In this document: positions 7,569 to 15,848 of the stretch, in pieces
How the letters are laid out: every line of letters begins with the position of its first letter
How positions within the stretch are numbered: position 1 is the first letter of the stretch
Source of the DNA: a virus
Virus record (IMG/VR): IMGVR_UViG_3300031787_000804
Location: 1-24,446 of that record
DNA: 24,446 nucleotides
Direction: 5' to 3' (one strand)
The notes under the pieces: generated by a model
Databases searched by the model: none
What the model was told of the DNA's origin: nothing
What the model saw: only the letters and a program-made list of their open reading frames with translations
Program-made: the position numbers and the translations under genes

Positions 7569-8825
7569 TTATTTTGTTGCCAAGTCTTGGACTTCCGGAT
7601 CAAACAAAAGCTTTTGGAACTTCTGCTTATTACCATTAAGTATTTTCTTTACAATGTGATATTTCAAATCATCTGTAAAGATATCAGGATGCTTGATTAG
7701 GAATAAAAGTCTATCAATAATCTCTGGTGTAATAGGATTGCTATTAGAATAGTATACAGTCCAGTTAACTAATCGTGTGCTTAACAAACTTGCAATGTCA
7801 GCTCTGTAGTTGTTCAAACCATTTTCAGCAATTGCTTCCAATAGTTTTTCTGCAACTACTTCATGTTCTTTTTCAGTGATCATTTCTTTTGGACTGATTA
7901 ATTTATCTAGTCTGTTGTTAATGAACATGCTAAAAAGTGTTGCTACTTCTGGGCCCACAGTACCTTCACCAATCATTTGAATCATTGGTATTCTTTGGTT
8001 AAAGTTTTGGAAAGAACTAATAGCATTAAAGAATGTGGTAATAGATCTTGGGTTAACACTCTTGCTTATGATTTCAGGATGCATCAAAATAAAGTTAATA
8101 CATCTGCCATCAATACCATCTTGCTCAGCCCATTCAGCCCATACTTCATGATTCCATTTCATTACTACAGAAATAAATCTTGTTCGTTGAGCTACGTCAA
8201 TTGAATTAACTAGATACTCTCCATCATCAGGGTTTGCTGTTAATAGAATATGCCAGTTCTTTGGAAGCTTCCAAGAAATATATTCCTGTCTGTCAACTAA
8301 TTCCATTACAGCTTGAATGAATCTAATATCTGCACGGTTCCAGTCATCTAATAATAGGATCCCACCACCTTGCTTATCTGCAATCCATTCAGGCGGACAG
8401 TAAGACATTCTCTTTTGTCCTGTAAATTCATATCCATTTTTGATATACTGATCAACAGCATTCTCATCAACCCATTCTTTTTTGCTTTCGCCTTCTGTAG
8501 GTTGGACAAGTTTTTCTATGATAGTTCCATCAGCAGTACGAAACTTCTTGAGTTCAGCTTTTGGTTTTTTCTCTAGTTGAAATTGTCTTACCGGGAAGCC
8601 TATCAAATCACCTAGTTCTTCTATCTGAGCTAGATTTAATTTGACAAAGTTTAGGTTATGTTCTTCAGCAATCTGAATTGCTACACTGGTTTTACCTAAA
8701 CCAGACTCTCCAATAATCTCAGTAGCTACAGGTTTCTTTCCCTGCTCTTGTATGTACTGATTGTTCTCAATAATGTGTGCGAGAAATTCTTTCATTTCTC
8801 TTGCGTTCAAACTTACTTGATTCAT
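7569..8825 (-). CDS. MoxR-type AAA+ ATPase
   Basis: 418 residues. Walker A GESGLGKT (residues 39-46), Walker B ILLLDD (156-161) followed by WNRAD, sensor 1 LLTANPD (194-200) and a candidate arginine finger in RTRF (214-217). This is the MoxR/AAA_5 arrangement. Such ATPases usually work as chaperone-like rings with a VWA-domain partner, and the very next gene upstream (8831-10051, 5 bp away) encodes a VWA protein. I therefore infer a MoxR-VWA pair that remodels a protein complex; the target is unknown. The gene ends at a terminator-like hairpin, so the pair forms the end of its transcript. Confidence 0.9.
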   Translation of the reverse strand: MNQVSLNAREMKEFLAHIIENNQYIQEQGKKPVATEIIGESGLGKTSVAIQIAEEHNLNFVKLNLAQIEELGDLIGFPVRQFQLEKKPKAELKKFRTADGTIIEKLVQPTEGESKKEWVDENAVDQYIKNGYEFTGQKRMSYCPPEWIADKQGGGILLLDDWNRADIRFIQAVMELVDRQEYISWKLPKNWHILLTANPDDGEYLVNSIDVAQRTRFISVVMKWNHEVWAEWAEQDGIDGRCINFILMHPEIISKSVNPRSITTFFNAISSFQNFNQRIPMIQMIGEGTVGPEVATLFSMFINNRLDKLISPKEMITEKEHEVVAEKLLEAIAENGLNNYRADIASLLSTRLVNWTVYYSNSNPITPEIIDRLLFLIKHPDIFTDDLKYHIVKKILNGNKQKFQKLLFDPEVQDLATK

Positions 8826-8830
8826 TTTTT

Positions 8831-10051
8831 TTAATCTTCTAATTTAATTACTTTACCTGTTTCTTTTAAGTGATCCCCATTACCTCTGGATGATATAACC
8901 CATACTGTATTTTTAGGAACGTTTTCGGGTGCAGGACATTCACCATCTGTAAAATAGAATAAACAACTGTACTTTGGATTATGCTCATTGAAATAATCTA
9001 TAACTGGTTGAAATTCTGTACCACCTCTTCCGTGGATCTCAACATCTTTTCTGGAGTTAAACTTTCCAACATAAGATATTGAGACATCACATTCAATTAG
9101 TGTTACATCAGATCCTGTCTTTTCTAGATGTGTCATCTCTTGAATAAACTCTTTTAGTTCTGATGTACTTACAGAACCAGAGGTATCAATTGCTGCTAAG
9201 ATATGTTTATGTCTTTTGAATTTAAGTCCTGGGTTTTCTTCTAGTCTTTTGTTGAGTTTACGTCTTGATTTTTTGGTGTATATTCTTGTAGATTTTCCAG
9301 CAAATCTTCTTAGATATCCTTTCCAATCAAACTTAGGTGGCTCAACTATTTTAAGCCGTTCAATTATTTCTGCAAACTCTCCTGGAATATCGCCTTTCAT
9401 TTTTGCAATCTGATCTGCAACTTGCTCTAATATATGTTTGGTTTGGTTTTCTAGTAGACGTTTAGTTGCTTCAGGAAGATCCTCAATTTCATCCCATAAT
9501 GTGTGATCTGGTATTTCTATTTCTTCACCATTTGGTAATTCACATGTAGTATTACCTTGTTGTTCATCTTGTTGTTCATCTTGACCAACTTCCATAATAC
9601 ATTTAACTGTACTCTGTGCTTTACTATTATCAGACATTAACTTGTCATAATAATAAAATGTACCCTTCTTTGGTTCAAGATTCAGATCTGGAAACTTACT
9701 CAGTTTACAAACCCCCTCCGGTAAATCTTGCTCCTCAATGTATTGATTAATTTCAAGGTCCATTGCTATGTTGCGAATAGTTTTGTTCCGCAAGTGTTCA
9801 TAGTTTGTCAAATGAAAGAATCCAATGTGAAGCAACTCATGTTTTAAGACACCAATTTTCATATTAGGTTCTAAAGATTCCCAGAAATCAGGATTAATAG
9901 CTAACTCATAGCTAATATCTTTAACTCGGACACCCGCTGTTGGAATGTCCTTTCTCCATACTTTATTTAGCGACATCAAAAGCAGTCCATAGAATGGTTC
10001 TTTTAACATCAACTCTTTACTAGCTTTAGCTAGCGTTTCCTGATTTGTCAT
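8831..10051 (-). CDS. VWA-like protein with N-terminal HExxH metallopeptidase-like domain
   Basis: 406 residues. The N-terminal part has HELLH (71-75) in the helix KIGVLKHELLHIGFFHL, followed by AMDLEIN (96-102), which matches the putative metallopeptidase domain found in DUF2201 proteins. A polar linker contains a short DEQQDEQQ repeat (about 158-165). The C-terminal VWA domain shows a complete MIDAS: DTSGS (289-293), a Thr in GGTEF (T345) and FTDGE (D369). VWA domains bind proteins through a metal at the MIDAS. The HELLH suggests proteolytic or structural zinc. Coupled with the MoxR ATPase next to it. The 5' end overlaps the preceding gene by 26 bp, which suggests translational coupling. 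Partner and substrate unknown. Confidence 0.9.
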   Translation of the reverse strand: MTNQETLAKASKELMLKEPFYGLLLMSLNKVWRKDIPTAGVRVKDISYELAINPDFWESLEPNMKIGVLKHELLHIGFFHLTNYEHLRNKTIRNIAMDLEINQYIEEQDLPEGVCKLSKFPDLNLEPKKGTFYYYDKLMSDNSKAQSTVKCIMEVGQDEQQDEQQGNTTCELPNGEEIEIPDHTLWDEIEDLPEATKRLLENQTKHILEQVADQIAKMKGDIPGEFAEIIERLKIVEPPKFDWKGYLRRFAGKSTRIYTKKSRRKLNKRLEENPGLKFKRHKHILAAIDTSGSVSTSELKEFIQEMTHLEKTGSDVTLIECDVSISYVGKFNSRKDVEIHGRGGTEFQPVIDYFNEHNPKYSCLFYFTDGECPAPENVPKNTVWVISSRGNGDHLKETGKVIKLED

Positions 10052-10454
10052 TTAGAGCTTTTGTTTTAATTTTTATTTCTAACTCATCAATAAAATCATA
10101 ACCTAATGACTTACACTGTTCTGCTAGATACTTGCTAAAGTATTCAAGAAAGAATTGCATCTGTTCTATATTTACTTTGTATTTACCTAGCATCTCAAAT
10201 ATAGTTTTGTATGTAATTGTTCTTTGCAAATCTACAATACTTTTGAGTTTTCTATAAGTCTTTGGAGCATGCTCTATCCATAGCTTATCATCTATTTTAC
10301 AGAGCTTTTTAAATAGTAAAACATATACTAAATGCTCTTTTAAATCTACACTTTCCACTAACATTAAAGCCAAAGTGCGATCCTCAATATTAATTGAGGA
10401 TCCCATTTGGATAAGGTTATAAAACTGTTCTGGTTTAAACTTAGTTTCAGTCAT
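10026..10454 (-). CDS. Hypothetical helical phage protein, 142 residues
   Basis: Not recognised. It is predicted all-helical by eye, with amphipathic stretches such as IFEMLGKYKVNIEQMQFFLE and FIDELEIKIKTKALNDKSG, and no membrane segment. Its 3' end overlaps the VWA gene start by 26 bp and its 5' end overlaps the upstream gene by 8 bp. It is therefore tightly embedded in the primase-to-MoxR unit and could be a third member of the MoxR-VWA set, but there is no direct evidence. Confidence 0.75.
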   Translation of the reverse strand: MTETKFKPEQFYNLIQMGSSINIEDRTLALMLVESVDLKEHLVYVLLFKKLCKIDDKLWIEHAPKTYRKLKSIVDLQRTITYKTIFEMLGKYKVNIEQMQFFLEYFSKYLAEQCKSLGYDFIDELEIKIKTKALNDKSGNAS

Positions 10455-10788
10455 TTATTTTCATTGTTTTTAACATCCATAACGGAGGTGTCTCAAGATT
10501 ATCCAACCACTCCTTAGCGGTAGGTATATAACCATTGCAATCCTCTTTTACGTGTTGTTCTCCAATATAGCGCACGTATACATCTTTATTGTCAGAATTA
10601 GTAATTACCATACCAAATCTTTTCTCACATTCAAATATCCCTTCACTGTGATGACGGAACATTCTATGTTTACTATGTCCTACCCATGCCTTAGTTTCAT
10701 CAAACCAGTTATGGATATCAAGATAATCTAATGGAGATCCTCCAAATTTTTTAGCAGAAGATCTCGCGTGGTCCCAAGGATGTGCCAT
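10447..10788 (-). CDS. Small conserved phage protein, DUF6915-like
   Basis: 113 residues beginning MAHPWDHARSSAKKFGG. The segments DIHNWFDETKAW, RMFRHHSEGIFECEKRFG and VRYIGEQHVKEDCNGYIPT form a pattern I associate with the DUF6915 family, found in phages and some bacteria; function unknown. The clustered His residues (RHHSEG, EQHVKED) could bind metal. Start and stop overlap with neighbours (1 bp at 10788 as TAATG, 8 bp at 10447), giving translational coupling on both sides. Confidence 0.75.
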   Translation of the reverse strand: MAHPWDHARSSAKKFGGSPLDYLDIHNWFDETKAWVGHSKHRMFRHHSEGIFECEKRFGMVITNSDNKDVYVRYIGEQHVKEDCNGYIPTAKEWLDNLETPPLWMLKTMKIND

Positions 10789-11204
10789 TATTCTTCTGAT
10801 TGAAATTTACCGGTAAGCGTTTGACAATTTGATTCTGTATAATAGGTTGTATTATCAATTAGATAATCACCTGTATTGGTATCTAGGATAATAGTTCCAG
10901 ATCCTCCATCATTATTGTACCAATCATCTACATCACCACGCTCAAGAATTTTATAGGAGATATCTTCTATTGTATTTTTAAGCATAGTATATTCATCTGG
11001 AGCTAGTGTTGCTTCTTCCGCATTAGTTGGAATATTATATTCATCATCCTCTACATTCACATACATATCTGGATGTTCATTGTAAAAGGAAATAGTATCA
11101 ATAGCTCCGCTATCTCCACTACCTGAGTATTCAGTTACAACATAACGAATACCATAATCTTGGAGTTTCAGTAAAACTCCGTCTGCTGTTAAACTACTTT
11201 TCAT
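10788..11204 (-). CDS. Small acidic protein, DUF6878-like
   Basis: 138 residues, strongly acidic. It contains VVTEYSGSGDSGAID early and DDWYNNDGGSGTIILD near the C-terminus, a combination I associate with DUF6878. Function unknown. In this region it sits directly upstream of the DUF6915-like gene with TAATG coupling, and 4 bp downstream of RuvC. The two DUF proteins may act together; that is only an inference from adjacency. Confidence 0.7.
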   Translation of the reverse strand: MKSSLTADGVLLKLQDYGIRYVVTEYSGSGDSGAIDTISFYNEHPDMYVNVEDDEYNIPTNAEEATLAPDEYTMLKNTIEDISYKILERGDVDDWYNNDGGSGTIILDTNTGDYLIDNTTYYTESNCQTLTGKFQSEE

Positions 11205-11208
11205 AATT

Positions 11209-11703
11209 CTAAAATTTACGTTTTGCGTATTCTGCCATAAGAACTGCGTCTATCAAGCCGTCATTTGGCTTTGTGGCTGTGTTTCCAAAGGTTAGCTTTA
11301 GTCCAGGCAATAACCTCTTAATAGCTATAAGGGCCATTGCTTTTGTATCTCTTTTTGTTTTACCGGTAATCTTTACTTCTTCAACTCCCTGAAACATTTC
11401 ATCCTGCCATTTCTTTGCAGGTACTTTTACATAAGGTAGTGCTAAGGATATGCAAAGCATTTCTATTGCACCTGCTTGATAGCCCATTGAAAAGGCTGTT
11501 GTTTTACTGGATCCAAAGATGACACCAAGCTTTTCAAATACTACTATACCATTGAATCCTTCAAAATCTTGAAGTAAAAAATGTAATGCTTGGTAATCAA
11601 CTTCATTTTTAATCATAGGAATTGGCCATGTGTGATACTTTTCACCATCCCATATAGCTATTGCTCCTTTTTTTCCAATATCAATTCCAATATATTTTTT
11701 CAT
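11209..11703 (-). CDS. RuvC-like Holliday-junction resolvase
   Basis: 164 residues, the usual RuvC length. An RNase H-fold acidic quartet is visible: D8 in YIGIDIG, E57 in IVVFEKLG, and D148 and D152 in KPNDGLIDAVLMAEY. Also typical are the GYQAGAIE and VPAKKWQ segments between them. Such enzymes resolve four-way or branched DNA, needed before packaging and after recombination-dependent replication. The start codon overlaps the primase stop as ATGA (4 bp), so it is translationally coupled to the primase. Confidence 0.9.
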   Translation of the reverse strand: MKKYIGIDIGKKGAIAIWDGEKYHTWPIPMIKNEVDYQALHFLLQDFEGFNGIVVFEKLGVIFGSSKTTAFSMGYQAGAIEMLCISLALPYVKVPAKKWQDEMFQGVEEVKITGKTKRDTKAMALIAIKRLLPGLKLTFGNTATKPNDGLIDAVLMAEYAKRKF

Positions 11704-12698
11704 ACTACAAGTTCTTTTTTGATTCCTGTTAGAGCTTTGGTTAACACTGGGTACAATGTAATTCTTGTGTTAGCGATACCGTGTTGTTCTACACAGTCAG
11801 CAATGTCTTTCTCAAGATTTAGATGAGCATAGGGTAGGCCATACAATTCTTTGTACTTAAGCATTGCTTTTATACCAGCTTCATCATTATCAAAGATGGT
11901 ACACACGGCTTTATACTTTTCCTTATAGGCAAGGATAATGTGTTCAGGAATTGTAGTGTTCTCACTATCTGGAGCGACAGCTTCCGCATTTCCAAAACCT
12001 AACTTAGTAAATGCCATTACATCTTTTAATGAACTGCATATAACTAAATACGGTTTGTCAAATTGTAGTTGATCAGTCCCCTGAATATAGTCTTGAATCT
12101 TTATGAATTTCTTATTCTTTACGAGAGGTTGATAGATTTTATACAAGGATCCATCTTTTCTAAAGAAACCATAGATACCTATTCCTTTAATGTCTACTTT
12201 TTCATCTCCTCTTTTAAATGTGAATTGATCAAGAGGATGTATGTTGAAGTGTTCTAATACTTTAGAACCTATCTGATACCTCATCCAATATTTTTGGTCA
12301 AACTCTGTCCAGTTACGTAAAATGTAGGCATCAACTTTATACTTATCTTGAACGATAAAGTTTTCAAGCTGATAATTCCCATCCGTTTTACTAAGAAATT
12401 CATTATAGTCGTTTATGATCTTGAGTACAGCATCCAATCTTTTGGACATGTTAAATAGCTCTTTGACTAATTCAACACAATCTCCTTGTCTATCTGTAGA
12501 AAAGTCTTTAAACTTATATCTATCCGAGCTTCTAGAATAGTACACAAAGAATGATGGGTTGCTGTCTTTTGGATTAAATATAGATTTGATTTTTACATCT
12601 TGTCCATTAAGTCTTTCTGGCAAGTTCAGGTAATGTTCATACACCCACGTATGGGGGACCTCACTGAAGTCGCTTATTAATGTTTTAGTTCTGAGCAT
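11700..12698 (-). CDS. DNA primase with Toprim domain, lacking zinc-binding cysteines
   Basis: 332 residues. The N-terminal part has SIFNPKDSNPSFFVYY (39-54) and FKDFSTDRQGDCVELV (63-78), the pattern of DnaG-type primases around the CHC2/RNA-polymerase domain. No CHC2 zinc-ribbon cysteines precede it. The C-terminal Toprim domain has FDNDEAG (269-275; D270, D272). The first Toprim motif reads VICSSLKDVMA, so the usual catalytic Glu is replaced by Ser. The protein would make primers for PolB at the fork together with the separately encoded DnaB-type helicase; there is no fused helicase as in T7 gp4. First gene after the hairpin at 12717-12752. Confidence 0.85.
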   Translation of the reverse strand: MLRTKTLISDFSEVPHTWVYEHYLNLPERLNGQDVKIKSIFNPKDSNPSFFVYYSRSSDRYKFKDFSTDRQGDCVELVKELFNMSKRLDAVLKIINDYNEFLSKTDGNYQLENFIVQDKYKVDAYILRNWTEFDQKYWMRYQIGSKVLEHFNIHPLDQFTFKRGDEKVDIKGIGIYGFFRKDGSLYKIYQPLVKNKKFIKIQDYIQGTDQLQFDKPYLVICSSLKDVMAFTKLGFGNAEAVAPDSENTTIPEHIILAYKEKYKAVCTIFDNDEAGIKAMLKYKELYGLPYAHLNLEKDIADCVEQHGIANTRITLYPVLTKALTGIKKELVV

Positions 12699-12716
12699 AC
12701 AATTTTAGATTAATAA

Positions 12717-12752
12717 ATAAAGGGGGCAGTGCTTGGCACCTACCCCCTTTAT
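12717..12752 (-). terminator. Intrinsic terminator-like hairpin after the putative SSB gene
   Basis: ATAAAGGGGG (12717-12726) pairs with CCCCCTTTAT (12743-12752). An inner GTGC-TTG-GCAC hairpin (12729-12739) stacks above an internal loop. On the minus strand the stem ends CCCTTTAT and continues TTATTAATC. The same design as the other two hairpins on this strand. Confidence 0.75.
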
Positions 12753-12795
12753 CTAAGTTGACTGCTTTAGTGCAGAACAAAATAAGAATTGTTTT

Positions 12796-13491
12796 TTACA
12801 ATTCAAATTCAGTTTGACCAGAAACATCTGTTCCTGTTGAAAAGTCATCATCACCACCAAAGTTAGATACCTCTTTAGGATCTGCTTTGATTAAGTGCTC
12901 TGCTTCTGAATAAGGAAGTACCTTATCTTTTGCTTTAAAAGCAATAGGCTTAAATGGATTTTTTGGTTTTGGTAAGTACATATCATATCCTAAATAACCA
13001 TTTTGTCTATGATATTCTTTACCGGCAACACAAAAGTCTGCATACTTACCTCTAAATGGAGCATCAGTATTGAATGCATCAACAAAATCCTCAATAGTTT
13101 CATACTTATTGTCTGCCTTTGTGAACCAATCTTGCATATCTAAATATTCACAGAGACTCTTGATCATCTTCAGAATTTCAGCATCTCTGTAAACAGGAGT
13201 ACCACCTTTGGTTGTACCATCCGCATAATAATAACGGTTAGTCTTTATCTGACCTACCTGCCCTTGATATCTTCCTTTTGACTCATCATTTGGATCAATA
13301 AAGAATCCTTCAAAGTCAGCAATAGGTTCTGTTTCCACATTAAGAATTAAATGATAAGCTTTCTTATCCACCATGAATGGATACTGCTTCAGCTCTACGC
13401 TGTGAATCATTAATCTGTGATTACCTGGAGTAATAGTTTTAGCTGTTCCTCCACCTTCATTTCCTCCTTTTACGTCTTTTGTACTTAACAT
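12796..13491 (-). CDS. Putative single-stranded DNA-binding protein
   Basis: 231 residues. The first two thirds look like a beta-rich domain (GNHRLMIHSVELKQYPFM and YHLILNVETEPIADFEGFF). The C-terminus is an acidic, Gly/Ser-containing tail that ends in an aromatic/hydrophobic tip (DDDFSTGTDVSGQTEFEL), as in many SSBs that recruit partners through the tail. It lies directly downstream of the Sak4-like ATPase, and Sak4 genes are commonly paired with an SSB. Role inferred: coating of single-stranded DNA in replication and recombination. No OB-fold signature can be proven by eye. Followed by a terminator-like hairpin. Confidence 0.6.
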   Translation of the reverse strand: MLSTKDVKGGNEGGGTAKTITPGNHRLMIHSVELKQYPFMVDKKAYHLILNVETEPIADFEGFFIDPNDESKGRYQGQVGQIKTNRYYYADGTTKGGTPVYRDAEILKMIKSLCEYLDMQDWFTKADNKYETIEDFVDAFNTDAPFRGKYADFCVAGKEYHRQNGYLGYDMYLPKPKNPFKPIAFKAKDKVLPYSEAEHLIKADPKEVSNFGGDDDFSTGTDVSGQTEFEL

Positions 13492-13507
13492 ACTTTTTTA
13501 AATTAAA

Positions 13508-14287
13508 TTAATCAATGTAAACTTTATCCCAATTTGTAACTAACCCTTCATCTGTCATTTCACTAATAACAATTTCCTTATTTCTGAGATGCTCTGGACG
13601 AGCACCGCATGCTACTGAATCGCTTGTTGTAAAACTCAAAATGTTTTGGTTATTACCTTTTCTGTAAAGGTATCCGATTGCATCTGATTGAGATGTAAGG
13701 ATCCTCTTTATTTTACCTGTAAGGTCAAGGTCAGAACTTGAAAATTCTGCACCGGATTTCTCTAATAGAGTGTCTTTGATATGGCCTACGAGTATAATTC
13801 TTGGGGCTAATGTTTTGACGTACTCAATTACTTTAGTCATAGCTTCTCTTAAATAAGGATAGCCTGCACCATTTGGTAGGTTTAATATGTTTCCATACTG
13901 AGCCTTACCGCTTTCAGAAGATAAACTTTTTCCATCTGCAGCTTTCTTAAACCAACTTTTACCCATAGGTTTATTGGAATAAATTTTTTCAGCATAAGGA
14001 ATGCATAGCTCTTCAAGTTTTGTAATGGTGTCTAAAGCAATATACTTGTAAGGATAATTTGCTTTTTTGATTTCTTCACCGATTGCTTTGATTGCTTCAA
14101 TTGAATCTGCTTTTAGCTTTAACGCATCTACATAATCAGATCCATCTTCTAGGTCTATAATCAGACAGTCTTCTAACTCCGCCAACATACTTGTCTTGCC
14201 AACTTTAGGCTTAGCAAAGATGATCAAGTTCTTTGGACTTTTAGATTCCGCCTTTACTTTTTTTGTAGGTAATTTAATCCCTTCCAT
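13508..14287 (-). CDS. Sak4-like RecA-fold ATPase (AAA_24)
   Basis: 259 residues from the ATG at 14287; a TTG at 14293 is in frame but less likely. Walker A is IFAKPKVGKTS near the N-terminus; a Walker B-like strand YKYIALDTIT follows at about residue 85, and a sensor-like RIILVGHIKD strand comes later. This is the compact RecA core seen in Sak4-type phage recombinases, which anneal or exchange single strands with help from an SSB. The neighbouring putative SSB gene and the RecB-type nuclease further along fit this. It overlaps the upstream gene by 14 bp, which suggests coupling. Confidence 0.85.
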   Translation of the reverse strand: MEGIKLPTKKVKAESKSPKNLIIFAKPKVGKTSMLAELEDCLIIDLEDGSDYVDALKLKADSIEAIKAIGEEIKKANYPYKYIALDTITKLEELCIPYAEKIYSNKPMGKSWFKKAADGKSLSSESGKAQYGNILNLPNGAGYPYLREAMTKVIEYVKTLAPRIILVGHIKDTLLEKSGAEFSSSDLDLTGKIKRILTSQSDAIGYLYRKGNNQNILSFTTSDSVACGARPEHLRNKEIVISEMTDEGLVTNWDKVYID

Positions 14288-14837
14288 TTCCAAATTGTTT
14301 AATTATTAATTCATTTAACCATTTTTTGTGACTCACTGGTCTTTTCCATTGGATAGCTGCATAATCTCTCATTGTGAGATTTGCATATGACTGATCAGAG
14401 TTGCCATCAGGTGCTTCAAGTAAGTTAAAAACATCTAGTTGACCTGTCTGCTCTTGTTCTTTTTGAAGTATGTCTTTGGCAACATCAATGAGTTCATCAA
14501 CTGGTACTAAAAATCTACGATCTCCTGTTGAAGGATGAGGTTCTGACATTCTATACTCTCTTGCATATTCAGGATTGTAAACCCATTTCCAAAGCCTACG
14601 CTCTGAATCTTCTGGTTCAAAATCTCTGCTTACAAACTCAGTATATACGTCTTGACCTGCATTAATTTCTTTAGGATAAAATCCAATGATTATTTCTCCG
14701 TTATCCGGATAGGCCATCTTTGGAATAAACGTTGGATTTGAAATACCAATTTTTTCAAATAACGGTTTGTGTTTTTCTAGGAGACTAGCAATTTTATTTC
14801 TTTTGCTACCTGCTCCATCTACTGTACTTAATGCCAT
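14274..14837 (-). CDS. Conserved phage replication-module protein of unknown function
   Basis: 187 residues, no recognised domain. Notable segments are ALSTVDGAGSKRNKIASLL at the N-terminus, EDSERRLWKWVYNPEY in the middle and WKRPVSHKKWLNELIIKQF near the end. It carries many charged and aromatic residues but no transmembrane helix, nucleotide-binding loop or cysteine cluster. It lies between the DnaB-type helicase (3 bp gap) and the Sak4-like ATPase (14 bp overlap). A role with one of these two, such as helicase loading or recombination mediation, is possible but not shown. Confidence 0.75.
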   Translation of the reverse strand: MALSTVDGAGSKRNKIASLLEKHKPLFEKIGISNPTFIPKMAYPDNGEIIIGFYPKEINAGQDVYTEFVSRDFEPEDSERRLWKWVYNPEYAREYRMSEPHPSTGDRRFLVPVDELIDVAKDILQKEQEQTGQLDVFNLLEAPDGNSDQSYANLTMRDYAAIQWKRPVSHKKWLNELIIKQFGNGRD

Positions 14838-14840
14838 TAC

Positions 14841-15848
14841 TTATTGTGTTGATATTCTTTTTTCTTGTCTTGCGGGGGGAACAGTCATTTCTTCTATACA
14901 CATCTTATCATAATGAGATTTAAAGAAACTCATTCTTGTATCACCATTTCTACATTTAAGAAAGTGAAATACTAAAATGTTCTCATCATCAATAATGTAT
15001 CTATCTGGACCATAGAATTGGATATATTTTAGAGATGGTCTATTGATACCTATAACGAGATCCGCATGCTGAAATAACGCATCACCACCAAATAAATCTG
15101 TTGGAAGAATATAGTTTCCATATTTCCCATCTTGATTTCTTTCTGGTGTTTCTACATTTCTGCCTAGTTGAGATAAGACAATAAACGCGATTGGAAATCT
15201 TCGTTTTAAATCTGTAAGTATCTCACCTAATTCATATAGCATATCTGTTTTACTGTTATGTCCGGCGGATAGTTTAAAAAGGTTTGCGTGATCTATTGTT
15301 ATAACTGTCTTAGTGTATATTTTCTTTCCTCCCTCAACTCTTACTGAATGCTTTTCCATATACCATTCAATAATCTTTTGGAATGTATCAATGTCAACTG
15401 GAATATTGCATGAGTCAATAGGATAACCTTCATTAGCTAAAACGTCTTTTGCATAGAGAAAACATTTAGCCAGATCTTCCTCTGTAATTTTCATTCCGCT
15501 AGAACTTTTAACATACTTGTATGGCTGCTTGATATGAGCTGAGAATTCACGTTGTTTTTGAACTTTACCTAACATCTCAAAGTTAAACTCATAGATGCGC
15601 ATTGTTTGTCCAGGATTATTTTTTTCTCTTTCTCTTATGAGTTGGTCTTTGATTAATGTTTTACCTGTTCCAGGTCTTCCACCGATTACAGTGAGTGAAT
15701 TCCATTCAAACCCATCTGTACCGGCATCATCTACTTTTGGCCAGGGTGTACGGAAACTAGTAATTGTTCCATTTTTACGCCCTACCATTTCGTCAAGAGC
15801 TTCCTGAAAAGCCTGCTTTTGGCCTATACAATATTTGCTATAATCCAT
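14841..15848 (-). CDS. Replicative DNA helicase, DnaB C-terminal domain type
   Basis: 335 residues, containing only the RecA-like motor domain of DnaB. Walker A GRPGTGKT (57-64), Walker B VITIDHANL (D186), and the SQLGR motif (226-230) after FIVL. A typical DnaB loop region follows (PTDLFGGDALFQHADLVI), with FLKCRNGDTRMSFF near the C-terminus. The N-terminal DnaB domain that contacts DnaG is absent, so primase interaction must occur in another way. It would unwind DNA ahead of PolB as a hexameric ring. Its start overlaps the small membrane protein gene by 11 bp. Confidence 0.9.
   Translation of the reverse strand: MDYSKYCIGQKQAFQEALDEMVGRKNGTITSFRTPWPKVDDAGTDGFEWNSLTVIGGRPGTGKTLIKDQLIREREKNNPGQTMRIYEFNFEMLGKVQKQREFSAHIKQPYKYVKSSSGMKITEEDLAKCFLYAKDVLANEGYPIDSCNIPVDIDTFQKIIEWYMEKHSVRVEGGKKIYTKTVITIDHANLFKLSAGHNSKTDMLYELGEILTDLKRRFPIAFIVLSQLGRNVETPERNQDGKYGNYILPTDLFGGDALFQHADLVIGINRPSLKYIQFYGPDRYIIDDENILVFHFLKCRNGDTRMSFFKSHYDKMCIEEMTVPPARQEKRISTQ

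Noticed and set aside
9553-9581. Tandem GTTGTTCATCTT repeat inside the VWA gene
   Set aside because: Two imperfect copies encoding a DEQQ linker; it is simple coding repetition, not a mobile or regulatory repeat.
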